Source: Rhizobacter sp.
GTDB lineage: Bacteria > Pseudomonadota > Gammaproteobacteria > Burkholderiales > Burkholderiaceae_C
Assembly: GCA_025360945.1 (NCBI GenBank)
Contig: JANYBE010000237.1
Span: 1-8,464 of the forward strand
DNA: 8,464 nt
Direction of reading: 5' to 3'
The position numbers were made by a program, and so were the translations under genes. The notes beneath the pieces are model-generated. The model was not told the origin of the DNA, ran no database searches, and worked only from the letters and a program-made list of their open reading frames with translations. Below, in pieces: positions 1-7,024 of this stretch (position 1 is the first letter of the stretch; every line of letters begins with the position of its first letter).

Positions 1-99
1 ATGCCGCAGCTGCTGGTTCTCCAGACGAAACGCCTCGGCCGGGCCGGCGAGGTCGAGCAGCAGCGAATCGGGTAGCACCAGGAACACGACGTCGATCAC
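1..99 (-). CDS. GlxA-family transcriptional regulator, N-terminal fragment
   Basis: Only the first 33 codons are in the window; the gene runs off the left edge. The reading starts V-I-D-V-V-F-L-V-L-P-D-S and continues L-L-D-L-A-G-P-A-E-A-F. This is the usual opening beta strand and 'LLDLAGP' turn of the DJ-1/PfpI-like domain found at the start of GlxA-family regulators, which normally carry an AraC-type DNA-binding domain at the C-terminus (not visible here). The chosen start is GTG at 99-97; no in-frame ATG lies between it and the stop of the preceding gene. The ribosome binding site is weak (TGGA, 7 bases upstream). It lies 27 bases downstream of the decayed cysteine hydrolase on the same strand, so the two were probably co-transcribed. 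Hydrolases of that type are often found beside GlxA-like regulators, but the ligand is unknown. A stand-alone DJ-1/PfpI protein cannot be excluded from this fragment. Confidence 0.72.
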   Translation of the reverse strand, partial: MIDVVFLVLPDSLLLDLAGPAEAFRLENQQLRH

Positions 100-126
100 G
101 ATTTGTCCAGGATCAGCAGACAGGCA

Positions 127-695
127 TCATGCTGCACAGCGTGCGCGTTCCAGCGCCTGCACCGCGGTGCACAGCGTGGCGAAGCGGCCGGTCAGCACGG
201 TCTCGGTGCGTTCGCGAATCGAGGTGGCCGTCAAGGTGGCGCCACTGGGCGTGTGCATGTCGAAAGTCAATGTCGCTTTGGAAACAAAGTCGACCTGCCA
301 GCCTTCGTCGCTGGCATGGCGTGTGGTGGTCTCGCAGCATTGCTCGGTGCGGATGCCGGTGACGACCAGGCGCGTGATGCCGTGCTGGTGCAGCCAGATG
401 GTCAAGCCGGAGCCCACCAGCGCGCTGTGACGGTGCTTCTCGACCGTCAGTGCGGCGTCGAAGGGCGCGAGACCGTCGAGCGGTCGGATCAGGCCGCTGG
501 CGGGCGCAAACGCGTTGTCGGCGGTGTTCGGGCCGTCGGTGTGGAACACCCGTACGATCGGAATGCCCAGCGCCATGCAACCGGCAGGTGAGCGCATTGG
601 TTGCGCTTAGAAATGCGGGAAGGTCGTTGTCAGACTAGTATGAGCGGTGTTTTGAAAGATTGCTGAACGTCGATCAGCAGCAACGCGGTAGACAA
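127..695 (-). pseudogene. Isochorismatase-family cysteine hydrolase, broken by two frameshifts and a stop
   Basis: Members of this family hydrolyse C-N or vinyl-ether bonds in small molecules with an Asp-Lys-Cys triad. All three parts can be read here, but not in one frame. The N-terminus STALLLIDVQQSF (triad Asp at 671-669) starts at TTG 695, 6 bases after a GGAG; an in-frame ATG at 707 is a possible alternative. An extra A in the AAAA run at 653-650 shifts the frame. The next frame reads HRSY, then TAG at 637-635 where the family has Trp (HRPYW), then SDNDLPAFLSATNALT. An extra base near 586 shifts again into an open frame to TGA at 129-127. That frame holds the triad Lys (VEKHRHSAL) and Cys (GIRTEQCCETT, first Cys codon 339-337). 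An ATG at 597 would give 156 residues without the Asp, so that product should be inactive. Three lesions so close together suggest real decay, though sequencing error in the AAAA run could account for one. Confidence 0.82.
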
Positions 696-727
696 GGGGT
701 TCTCCATTGGAAACAGATCTCCATGAT

Positions 728-768
728 CGACCGATTCGCCGCGGTCGTCGTACCGCGGCGCGACCGAT
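728..768. repeat. Perfect 9-bp inverted repeat flanked by 8-bp direct repeats
   Basis: CGCCGCGGT at 737-745 and its exact reverse complement ACCGCGGCG at 752-760 enclose the 6-base loop CGTCGT. The direct repeat CGACCGAT occurs at 728-735 and again at 761-768, touching the inverted repeat on the right and one base away on the left. A third, 7-of-8 copy (CGACCGAA) lies at 788-795. No run of T follows on either side, so this is unlikely to be an intrinsic terminator. It could be an operator with repeated half-sites, or a footprint of a very small insertion with a target duplication. The sequence alone does not decide. Confidence 0.5.
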
Positions 769-803
769 AGCGTTTAGGTTTGTCCTTCGACCGAAACCGG
801 ACA

Positions 804-896
804 TCATCGGTGGCAGCCCCTTAACGTTGCGGCCAAATCCGGTAGATCGAGCGCCAATGCGAAGGCCCCAAGGTTGGCTCGAATGAACGGCTTCAG
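804..896 (-). other. Possible relic or cryptic 30-codon reading frame with strong RBS
   Basis: On the minus strand GAGGAG (908-903) stands 6 bases before CTG AAG CCG at 896-888. The frame reads LKPFIRANLGAFALAL and then DLPDLAATLRGCHR before TGA at 806-804. The basic start, hydrophobic middle and final LAAT resemble a secretion signal in which polar residues (Asn, Asp, Asp) interrupt the core. The initiator would be CTG, one substitution away from ATG. This could be the decayed 5' end of a lost secreted-protein gene, a tiny peptide gene, or chance. The neighbouring hydrolase is also decayed, which fits a relic. No function can be assigned. Confidence 0.22.
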
Positions 897-1058
897 GGTT
901 GTCTCCTCGATTGCTCTTTGGGGAGCTGTCAGTTTATGCCTGGCACCACGTGCAGCGGTCATCTATGCGTCAGACGCCGGCTGCGCGCGTCGGCGCGTCT
1001 TACCCGCCGAGGCCCGATGTGGGTACTACATTCTGAATATCATCTGACCTTTGCTCCG

Positions 1059-1062
1059 CGGG
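1059..1062 (+). promoter_or_regulatory. Ribosome binding site supporting a GTG start for the RND permease
   Basis: GGGA lies 9 bases before GTG at 1072 but 15 bases before the in-frame ATG at 1078, which is too far. It therefore favours GTG, giving the N-terminus (V/M)SMVQLALKRPYTF, which matches the usual family opening. A TTG further upstream at 1051 has no ribosome binding site. Confidence 0.5.
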
Positions 1063-1071
1063 AACTCCGAC

Positions 1072-4000
1072 GTGTCCATGGTCCAGCTTGCGCTGAAGCG
1101 CCCGTACACCTTCATCGTGATGGCGATGCTGATCGTGCTGGCGACGCCGTTCGCGCTGCTGAAGATGCCGACCGACATCTTTCCCGAGATCGACATCCCG
1201 GTCATCAGCATCGTCTGGAACTACGGCGGCCTGTCGGCGCAGGAGATGGGCCAGCGCATCGCATCGCAGAACGAGCGCAGCCTGACCACCACGGTGAGCG
1301 ACATCGAGCACATCGAGTCGCAGTCGCTCGCCGGTATTGCGATCATCAAGGTTTTCTTCCAGCCCAACGCGAACATCCAGACCGCGCTGGCGCAGGTCGT
1401 CGCGATCGAGCAGGCGCAGCTGCGCCAGCTGCCGCCTGGCATCACGCCGCCGCTGATCATCAAGTATTCGGCGTCCAGCATCCCGGTGATCCAGCTCGGC
1501 TTGTCGAGCCCGACGCAGCCCGAGAACGCGCTGTTCGACGCCGCGGTGAACACGCTGCGCCCGCAGCTGATCACGATCCCCGGCGTCGCGGTGCCGTTCC
1601 CGTACGGCGGCAAGAACCGGCTGATCTCGGTCGACCTCGACATGGCCGCGCTGCAGGCGCGCGGCCTGGCGCCGGCTGACGTGGTCAATGCGCTGAACCT
1701 GCAGAACCTGATCCTGCCTTCGGGCACCGCGAAGTTCGGCGGCACTGAATACAACGTGCGCATGAACGGCTCACCCGACGTGATCGCCGGCCTGAACGAG
1801 CTGCCGGTGCGTACCAGCGGCGGCGCGACCACCACGATTGGCGACGTCGCGAACGTGCGCGACGGCTACTCGCCACAGACCAACATCGTGCGCCAGGACG
1901 GCACGCGCGGCGTGCTGTTGTCGGTGCTGAAGAACGGTGGTGCGTCCACGCTCGACATCGTCGCTAACCTGCGCGCGATCCTGCCGCGCGTGGCCAGCGT
2001 GCTGCCGCAAGACATCAAGATCACGCCGCTGTTCGACCAGTCGGTGTTCGTGAAGGCGGCCATCAAGGGTGTCGTATTCGAGGCCTTGCTCGCCGCCGCG
2101 CTGACAGCGGCGATGGTGCTGCTGTTTCTCGGCAACTGGCGCAGCACGCTGATCATCGCGCTGACAATTCCGCTGTCCATCCTCGCGTCTATCTTGCTGC
2201 TGCAAACCCTGGGCCAGACGCTGAACCTGATGACCCTGGGCGGGCTGGCGCTGTCGGTTGGCATCTTGGTCGACCAGGCGATCGTGACGATCGAGAACAT
2301 CGAGCGCCATCTGCACATGGGCGCCGAGCTGAACGAAGCGATCCTCGTCGGTGCGCACGAGATCGGGCCGGCGGCCTTTGTCTCCACGCTGTGCATCTGC
2401 ATCGTGTTCGTGCCGATGTTCTTCCTGTCCGGCGTCGCGAAGTTCCTGTTCGTTCCGCTGGCCGAGGCGGTGGTGTTCGCGATGATCGCGTCGTATTTTC
2501 TTTCGCGCACGCTCGTTCCCACGTTGATGATGCTGCTGATGCGCGGCGTGAAGGTCGGCCACGCGGGCGCTGACGGCGCGAGCGCGCCGCGGCCGAATCT
2601 GCTGCAACGCCTGAACCACGCGTTCGACGCCCGCTTTGAGCGCGTGCGGCGCGCGTACACGCTGCTGCTGTCGGCACTGCTTGCGAGGCGCAAGGGCTTC
2701 ACGTTTACGTTCCTAGCGTTCTGCGTGCTGTCGTGCGCACTCTACCCGGTGCTCGGGCGCGACTTCTTCCCGAGCGTAGACGCGGGCCAGGTCCGCCTGC
2801 ACATGCGCGCGCCCACCGGCACGCGCATCGAAGAGACGGCGCGGCTGGCCGACCAGGTCGAGGCGGCGATCCGCGAGCTCGTGCCCGCCAGCGAACTCCA
2901 GACCATCCTCGACAACCTCGGCGTGCCCAACAGCGGCATCAATTTGTCGTACAGCAACGCCGGCACGATAGGCACGCTGGACGGCGAGATGTCGCTGTCG
3001 CTGCGCGAAGGGCACCAGCCGACCGGCGAGATCGTCTCGCGCTTGCGCACCGAGTTGCCCAGGCGTTTCCCCGGCATCGAGTTCTTCTTCCAGCCGGCCG
3101 ACATGGTCACGCAGATCCTGAACTTCGGCCTGCCGGCGGCGATCGACGTTCAGTTCACCGGCAACAACCTCGACGCCAACGCTGCGCTCGCGGCCGAGCT
3201 GACGAAGGCGATCCGCAAGATCCCCGGCGCCGTCGACGCGCATGTGCACCAGCGACTCGATGCACCGTCGCTCAATCTGCAGATGGACCGCACGCGGCTG
3301 CAGCAGCTCGGCTTGTCGGCCGCCAACGTCGGGCAGAACCTGCTGATTTCGTTGTCGGGCAGTTCGCAGACCGCGCCGGCCTTCTGGCTCGACCCGCGCA
3401 ACGGCGTGGTCTACAACATCGCGGTGCAGACGCCGCAGTACCGCGTCGACACGCTTGACGCACTGCTCAACATGCCGGTCGGTACCGGCAGCGGCGCGGC
3501 CGGGGGTGCCGGCAGCACGCAGCTGCTGGGCAACCTGGTCGAGCCAACCGCGCTGCGTCAGCCGGCGATCATCTCGCGCTACAACATCCTGCCGGCCGTC
3601 GATGTGTTCGTCAGCGTGCAGGGCACCGACCTGGCAAGCGTGGCCGCGAAAGTGAGCGAAGAGGTCGAGAAGATCCGGCCCCGTCTGGCGCGCGGCAGCC
3701 AGCTCGTGATGCGCGGCCAGGTCGAGACGTTGCAGGCCTCGTTCGTCGGCCTCGGCGTCGGTCTCGCGATGGCGATCGTGCTCGTCTACCTGCTTGTCGT
3801 CGTGACCTTCCAGTCCTGGGTCGATGCGGCCATCATCATTACCGCGCTGCCCGCGGCGCTCGCCGGCATTGCCTGGATGCTGTTCATCTCTGGCACGACG
3901 CTGAGCGTGCCGGCGCTGACTGGCGCGATCATGACGATGGGCGTGGCCACGGCCAACAGCATCCTGCTGATCTCATTCGCGCGCGAGCGACTCGCCACGG

Positions 4001-4287
4001 GCATCCCGCCGTTGTCGGCCGCGCTCGAGGCCGGCACGACGCGCATCCGCCCGGTGCTGATGACGGCGCTGGCGATGATTGTCGGCATGATCCCTATGGC
4101 ACTGGGTATCGGCGAAGGCGCGGAGCAAAACGCGCCGCTCGGGCGTGCCGTGATTGGCGGGCTGATGTTCGCGACCGTGTCCACTTTGCTGTTCGTGCCG
4201 ATCGTCTACGCCGGCGTGCACCGCCGCTTTGCGCAGCGCCACGCCGCAGCTGCGCCGGGGAATGCTACCTTGGGAGCGCAGGCATGA
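1072..4287 (+). CDS. RND efflux transporter permease subunit (AcrB/MdtB type)
   Basis: Inner-membrane proton antiporter of a tripartite efflux pump; 1071 residues, full length for the hydrophobic/amphiphilic efflux branch of RND. TM1 lies at about 14-31 and is followed by the family signature PTDIFPEIDIPVISIVWNY. The first porter domain spans about 32-330, TM2-TM6 about 333-485, TM7 about 542-560, the second porter domain about 561-885 and TM8-TM12 about 890-1048. TM4 reads VGILVDQAIVTIEN: Asp401 matches AcrB Asp407, but the partner Asp408 is Gln402 (codon 2275-2277). TM10 reads GVATANSILL, so the AcrB Lys940 position is Ala961. TM11 TRIRPVLMT keeps the Arg971 and Thr978 equivalents (Arg991, Thr998). 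A glycine-rich stretch (GTGSGAAGGAG) sits near 804-814 in the second porter half. The substrate cannot be told from sequence. The heavy-metal (CusA) class is less likely because the sequence follows the AcrB-like pattern. The stop overlaps the adaptor start (ATGA). Confidence 0.93.
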   Translation: MSMVQLALKRPYTFIVMAMLIVLATPFALLKMPTDIFPEIDIPVISIVWNYGGLSAQEMGQRIASQNERSLTTTVSDIEHIESQSLAGIAIIKVFFQPNANIQTALAQVVAIEQAQLRQLPPGITPPLIIKYSASSIPVIQLGLSSPTQPENALFDAAVNTLRPQLITIPGVAVPFPYGGKNRLISVDLDMAALQARGLAPADVVNALNLQNLILPSGTAKFGGTEYNVRMNGSPDVIAGLNELPVRTSGGATTTIGDVANVRDGYSPQTNIVRQDGTRGVLLSVLKNGGASTLDIVANLRAILPRVASVLPQDIKITPLFDQSVFVKAAIKGVVFEALLAAALTAAMVLLFLGNWRSTLIIALTIPLSILASILLLQTLGQTLNLMTLGGLALSVGILVDQAIVTIENIERHLHMGAELNEAILVGAHEIGPAAFVSTLCICIVFVPMFFLSGVAKFLFVPLAEAVVFAMIASYFLSRTLVPTLMMLLMRGVKVGHAGADGASAPRPNLLQRLNHAFDARFERVRRAYTLLLSALLARRKGFTFTFLAFCVLSCALYPVLGRDFFPSVDAGQVRLHMRAPTGTRIEETARLADQVEAAIRELVPASELQTILDNLGVPNSGINLSYSNAGTIGTLDGEMSLSLREGHQPTGEIVSRLRTELPRRFPGIEFFFQPADMVTQILNFGLPAAIDVQFTGNNLDANAALAAELTKAIRKIPGAVDAHVHQRLDAPSLNLQMDRTRLQQLGLSAANVGQNLLISLSGSSQTAPAFWLDPRNGVVYNIAVQTPQYRVDTLDALLNMPVGTGSGAAGGAGSTQLLGNLVEPTALRQPAIISRYNILPAVDVFVSVQGTDLASVAAKVSEEVEKIRPRLARGSQLVMRGQVETLQASFVGLGVGLAMAIVLVYLLVVVTFQSWVDAAIIITALPAALAGIAWMLFISGTTLSVPALTGAIMTMGVATANSILLISFARERLATGIPPLSAALEAGTTRIRPVLMTALAMIVGMIPMALGIGEGAEQNAPLGRAVIGGLMFATVSTLLFVPIVYAGVHRRFAQRHAAAAPGNATLGAQA

Positions 4288-5510
4288 GCGAACAACGCCA
4301 CGCGGCGCTGGGCATCCACGCCATTGAAGGCGTCGACGACAGCGAGCTGATGAAGCGCCGCCAGATTCTGCGCCGCACCCGCTGGATAGCGCTCGTCGTA
4401 CTGGTGCTGCTCGCACTCGGCGCCGGCCGCACGATGCTGAGCCGGATGGCGAACGCGAAGGCGCTGGAAGCCGGCGCGACTGAGCAAGCCAAGCAGTTCG
4501 TGAAGACGACCTTGCCCAAGGTCGGCGCCGCGGGCCAGACGCTGGCGCTGCCCGGCACCTTACAGGGCTACGTGCAGGCGCCGATCGCTGCGCGCGCCAG
4601 CGGGTACCTGAAGCGCTGGACCAAGGACATCGGTGCCCGCGTCGAGAAGGGCGAGTTGCTAGCCGAGATCGAGACGCCCGAGATCGCCGAGCAGCTCTTG
4701 CAGGCCGTCGCTGCGCGCGAGCAAAGTTCGGCGAGCCTTTCGCTGGCCAACAGCACCGTCGATCGCTGGGAGAGTCTGCGCAAAAAGGACGCCGTCTCGC
4801 AGCAGGAACTCGACGAGCGCCGCAGTGGAGTCGTGCAGGCGCGCGCCAACGTGGCGGCAGCTGAGGCCAACGTGCAGCGGCTGCGCCAGCTCGATGCGTT
4901 CAAGCGTGTGTCCGCGCCGTTCGCTGGCGTGATCACGAAGCGCAACGTCGATGTCGGCGACCTGATCGATGCCGGCAGCAGCGGCCGCGCCCTGTTCGTG
5001 CTAACGCAGACCGACCCGTTGCGCGTCTACGTCAACGTGCCGCAGACCTACTCGCAGATCATCAAGACCGGCCAGACGGTCATCGTCACGCAGGCAGAGC
5101 TGCGCGGCCAGAGCTTCAAGGGCACGGTCGCGCGCACGGCCGGCGCGATCGACACGGCGACGCGAACGATGCAGGTCGAGATCGCGCTGCCCAACCCCGA
5201 TGGCACGCTGTTGCCCGGCGCCTACGTGCAGGTCGCGCTGCCGATGGCGGCCAGCACGGTGTTGCGCGTGCCAACCAACACGCTGCTGTTCCGTGCCGAT
5301 GGCAGCCGCGTCGCGTTGGTCGATGGGAACGGCCGCATCAGTCTGCGCAAGGTGCAGATCGGCCGCAACCTGGGCGAAGAGATCGAGCTGCTCGATGGCA
5401 TCGCGCCGACCGACCGACTGGTGCTGAACCCGACCGACTCGTTGTCCGACGGCGACGTGGTCGCGCTCGGCGCGACGGTGTCCGCTTCACAAGCGAAGAT
5501 CGCGCCGTGA
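4284..5510 (+). CDS. RND efflux periplasmic adaptor (membrane fusion protein)
   Basis: This 408-residue adaptor links the permease to the outer-membrane channel. A cytoplasmic N-terminus rich in charge (MKRRQILRRTRW) precedes a single hydrophobic anchor at about 35-50. There is no lipobox, so it is membrane-anchored rather than a lipoprotein. The first half of the barrel-sandwich (lipoyl-like) domain is at about 95-133 (APIAARASGYLKR, then GARVEKGELLAEIETPE). An alpha-helical hairpin follows at about 134-205 with alternating Ala/Gln/Glu/Leu, and the second barrel half at about 207-240 has the family motif RVSAPFAGVITKRNVDVGD. Beta-barrel and membrane-proximal domains fill 241-395, with GTLLPGAYVQVALP typical of this class. 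It starts at ATG 4284 inside the permease stop (ATGA), with GGGAG 7 bases upstream within the permease gene, so translation is likely coupled. Its stop overlaps the next GTG. Confidence 0.93.
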   Translation: MSEQRHAALGIHAIEGVDDSELMKRRQILRRTRWIALVVLVLLALGAGRTMLSRMANAKALEAGATEQAKQFVKTTLPKVGAAGQTLALPGTLQGYVQAPIAARASGYLKRWTKDIGARVEKGELLAEIETPEIAEQLLQAVAAREQSSASLSLANSTVDRWESLRKKDAVSQQELDERRSGVVQARANVAAAEANVQRLRQLDAFKRVSAPFAGVITKRNVDVGDLIDAGSSGRALFVLTQTDPLRVYVNVPQTYSQIIKTGQTVIVTQAELRGQSFKGTVARTAGAIDTATRTMQVEIALPNPDGTLLPGAYVQVALPMAASTVLRVPTNTLLFRADGSRVALVDGNGRISLRKVQIGRNLGEEIELLDGIAPTDRLVLNPTDSLSDGDVVALGATVSASQAKIAP

Positions 5511-6952
5511 GCCGCACGCGCCTGCTCGTGTCGGGCGCCGCCGTTGCGGCGCTGCTGAGCGCGTGCGCGGTGGGCCCTGACTACGTCAAACCCAAACTCG
5601 ACATGCCGGTCGCATGGAAGACCGAAGCTCCCTGGCGCGAGATCGCGCCCGACGACGCGGCCGCGAAAGGCCCGTGGTGGCAGCGCTTCGGCGATCCGCA
5701 GCTCGACCAGTTGCAGACCCGCGCGCTCGCCAACAACCCGACGCTGGCGCTTGCCAGTGCGCGGCTCGCGCAGGCCCGTGCCACGCTCGAAGGCGTGTCG
5801 GCGGCGCGCTTCCCGCAGCTCGCGGTCGGCACACGTGCGCAGCGTCTGAAGATTTCGGCGGACCGGCCGCTTTCCAACTACTCGTCGGCGAACTTCTCGA
5901 CCGTGCAGAATGAGTTCGCGCTGTCGTTCACGGTGGGCTACGAGGTCGATCTGGCCGGGCGCGTGCAGCGTTCGGTCGAAGGCGCACGCGCATCGGCCGA
6001 GCAGTCGGCGGCCGATCTGGAAAACACCCGGCTGCTGCTGGGCACCGACCTCGCTGCGGCGTATTTCAACCTGCGTGCACTCGATATCGAGATCGACGTG
6101 CTCGCCCGATCGATCGCGCTGCAGCAGCGCGCGTTCGAGCTGATCAGTTCGCGCCGCGATCTGGGTGCGGCGTCGGGCCTCGAGGTCGCGCAGCAGCAGG
6201 CGCTGCTCGACACGACGCGCGTGCAGGTCGACGTACTGGCGCGCCAGCGCAGTCAGTTCGAACACGCGATCGCGACGCTGACCGGCACGGCCGCGCCACT
6301 GTTCTCACTCGCGCCCGAGGTGCGCGATTCCGTGCCGCCGGCTGTTCCCGTCGGCGTGCCCTCCGACGTGCTCGAGCGTCGCCCCGACGTGGCCTCGGCC
6401 GAGCGCGCCATGGCCGCGGCGAATGCGCAGATCGGCGTCGCGAAAGCGGCGTTCTACCCGAGCGTGCTGCTCGCGCCGTCCATCGGCGTCGACAGCCGCA
6501 CGCTGGGTGCGCTCTTCGATGCGCCCAGCCTGATGTGGTCGCTCGGCGTGTCTGCGACGCAGACGCTGTTCGACGGGGGGCGGCTCAATGCCAACGTCGA
6601 CTTTGCACGCGCCGGCTACAACGGCACCGTGGCGAACTACCGCCGCGTCGTGCTGAGCGCGATGCAGGAGGTCGAGGATGGCATTACCGGTGGCGCCGCG
6701 CTGGAGCGCGCGCACACCCAGGCGCTGGCCGCGGTCGCGAGCGCGCGCCGGGTGCTCGACATAGCCACGGCCCGCTACGAAGGCGGTGCGACGACCTACC
6801 TCGACGTGATTACGGCGCAGCAGGCATTGCTCGTCACCGAGCGCCAGGCCGCGCAGCTGCTCGGCCAGCGGCTGCTGACCTCGGTGTTCCTGGTCAAGGC
6901 TCTGGGTGGCGACTGGCAGGCCGCGCAGGTGGCGGCAGCACCGGCCTCTTGA
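5507..6952 (+). CDS. RND efflux outer-membrane lipoprotein channel (NodT/OprM type)
   Basis: Forms the trimeric outer-membrane and periplasmic tunnel of the pump; 481 residues, usual length. A lipoprotein signal ends in LLSAC, giving lipidated Cys20, followed by AVGPDYVKP, the standard NodT-family mature start. Two outer-membrane efflux repeats follow. The first spans about 60-260 and begins WWQRFGDPQLDQL. The second, about 280-470, begins VPSDVLERRPDVASAER with ANAQIGVAKAAFYPSV, and contains YRRVVLSAMQEVED and ARYEGGATTYLDVITAQQ. All are hallmark segments of the coiled-coil barrel. The start is GTG 5507, overlapping the adaptor stop as GTGA; the ribosome binding site is poor, so translation probably depends on coupling. 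It is the last gene of the operon. I see no good terminator in the 72 bases before the next gene, so read-through into it is possible. Confidence 0.93.
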   Translation: MSRTRLLVSGAAVAALLSACAVGPDYVKPKLDMPVAWKTEAPWREIAPDDAAAKGPWWQRFGDPQLDQLQTRALANNPTLALASARLAQARATLEGVSAARFPQLAVGTRAQRLKISADRPLSNYSSANFSTVQNEFALSFTVGYEVDLAGRVQRSVEGARASAEQSAADLENTRLLLGTDLAAAYFNLRALDIEIDVLARSIALQQRAFELISSRRDLGAASGLEVAQQQALLDTTRVQVDVLARQRSQFEHAIATLTGTAAPLFSLAPEVRDSVPPAVPVGVPSDVLERRPDVASAERAMAAANAQIGVAKAAFYPSVLLAPSIGVDSRTLGALFDAPSLMWSLGVSATQTLFDGGRLNANVDFARAGYNGTVANYRRVVLSAMQEVEDGITGGAALERAHTQALAAVASARRVLDIATARYEGGATTYLDVITAQQALLVTERQAAQLLGQRLLTSVFLVKALGGDWQAAQVAAAPAS

Positions 6953-7011
6953 ACTCCGTACGATCGACCTGACCTGTGGCACATGGCTTCATCGGTACGA
7001 GGCCGTTTGGT

Positions 7012-7017
7012 AAGGAG
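7012..7017 (+). promoter_or_regulatory. Strong ribosome binding site for the small unknown gene
   Basis: AAGGAG is placed 7 bases before ATG 7025. This sets the start at 7025 rather than the in-frame ATG at 6983, which has no such site, and shows that the small gene is translated in its own right rather than through coupling to the efflux operon. Confidence 0.75.
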
Positions 7018-7024
7018 CCACAGC

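Larger units (their letters stand above)
696..1071. other. Divergent intergenic region without a convincing gene
   Basis: About 375 bases separate the decayed hydrolase (minus) from the efflux operon (plus). The stretch is less GC-biased than the flanking genes and no frame has the codon character of its neighbours. It holds an inverted repeat at 737-760 flanked by direct repeats, a short minus-strand reading frame at 804-896 with a good ribosome binding site, and an imperfect GC-rich hairpin around 972-1000. Promoters for both directions must lie here or have decayed. The best sigma70-like pair that I can point to for the efflux operon is TTGCTC at 911-916 with TTATGC at 934-939 (17-base spacer). 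It is a poor match and I do not rely on it. No TetR, MarR or LysR regulator gene is present. Confidence 0.6.

Noticed and set aside
103..591. Plus-strand open frame opposite the hydrolase pseudogene
   Set aside because: The composition is that of an antisense shadow in GC-rich DNA; the minus strand shows specific isochorismatase motifs.
607..807. Minus-strand 66-codon open frame upstream of the hydrolase
   Set aside because: It overlaps the true hydrolase N-terminus in another frame, is Arg-rich and has no ribosome binding site or recognisable motif.
972..1000. GC-rich imperfect hairpin (AGACGCCG with CGGCGCGTCT) upstream of the permease
   Set aside because: It has a bulge, no T tract and a composition in which such pairings arise often by chance.
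918..1679. Long plus-strand open frame starting in the intergenic region and running into the permease gene
   Set aside because: Its protein is Arg/Ala/Gly/His-rich with no family features, and most of it is the +1 shadow of the permease, whose own frame shows unmistakable RND motifs.
1771..2702. Two long antisense open frames within the permease gene
   Set aside because: They are rich in Arg/Gln/His or Ser/Ala, lack motifs, and oppose the membrane-helix coding region; typical shadows of high-GC codon bias.
5222..6265. 347-codon antisense open frame across the adaptor/channel junction
   Set aside because: It is Arg-rich, without motifs or ribosome binding site, and lies opposite two well-supported genes.
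6953..7024. Possible hairpin (CGTAC...GTACG) or promoter between the channel gene and the small gene
   Set aside because: The stem is short and bulged with no T tract, and the TTGAAC near 6949 lacks a credible -10 partner.
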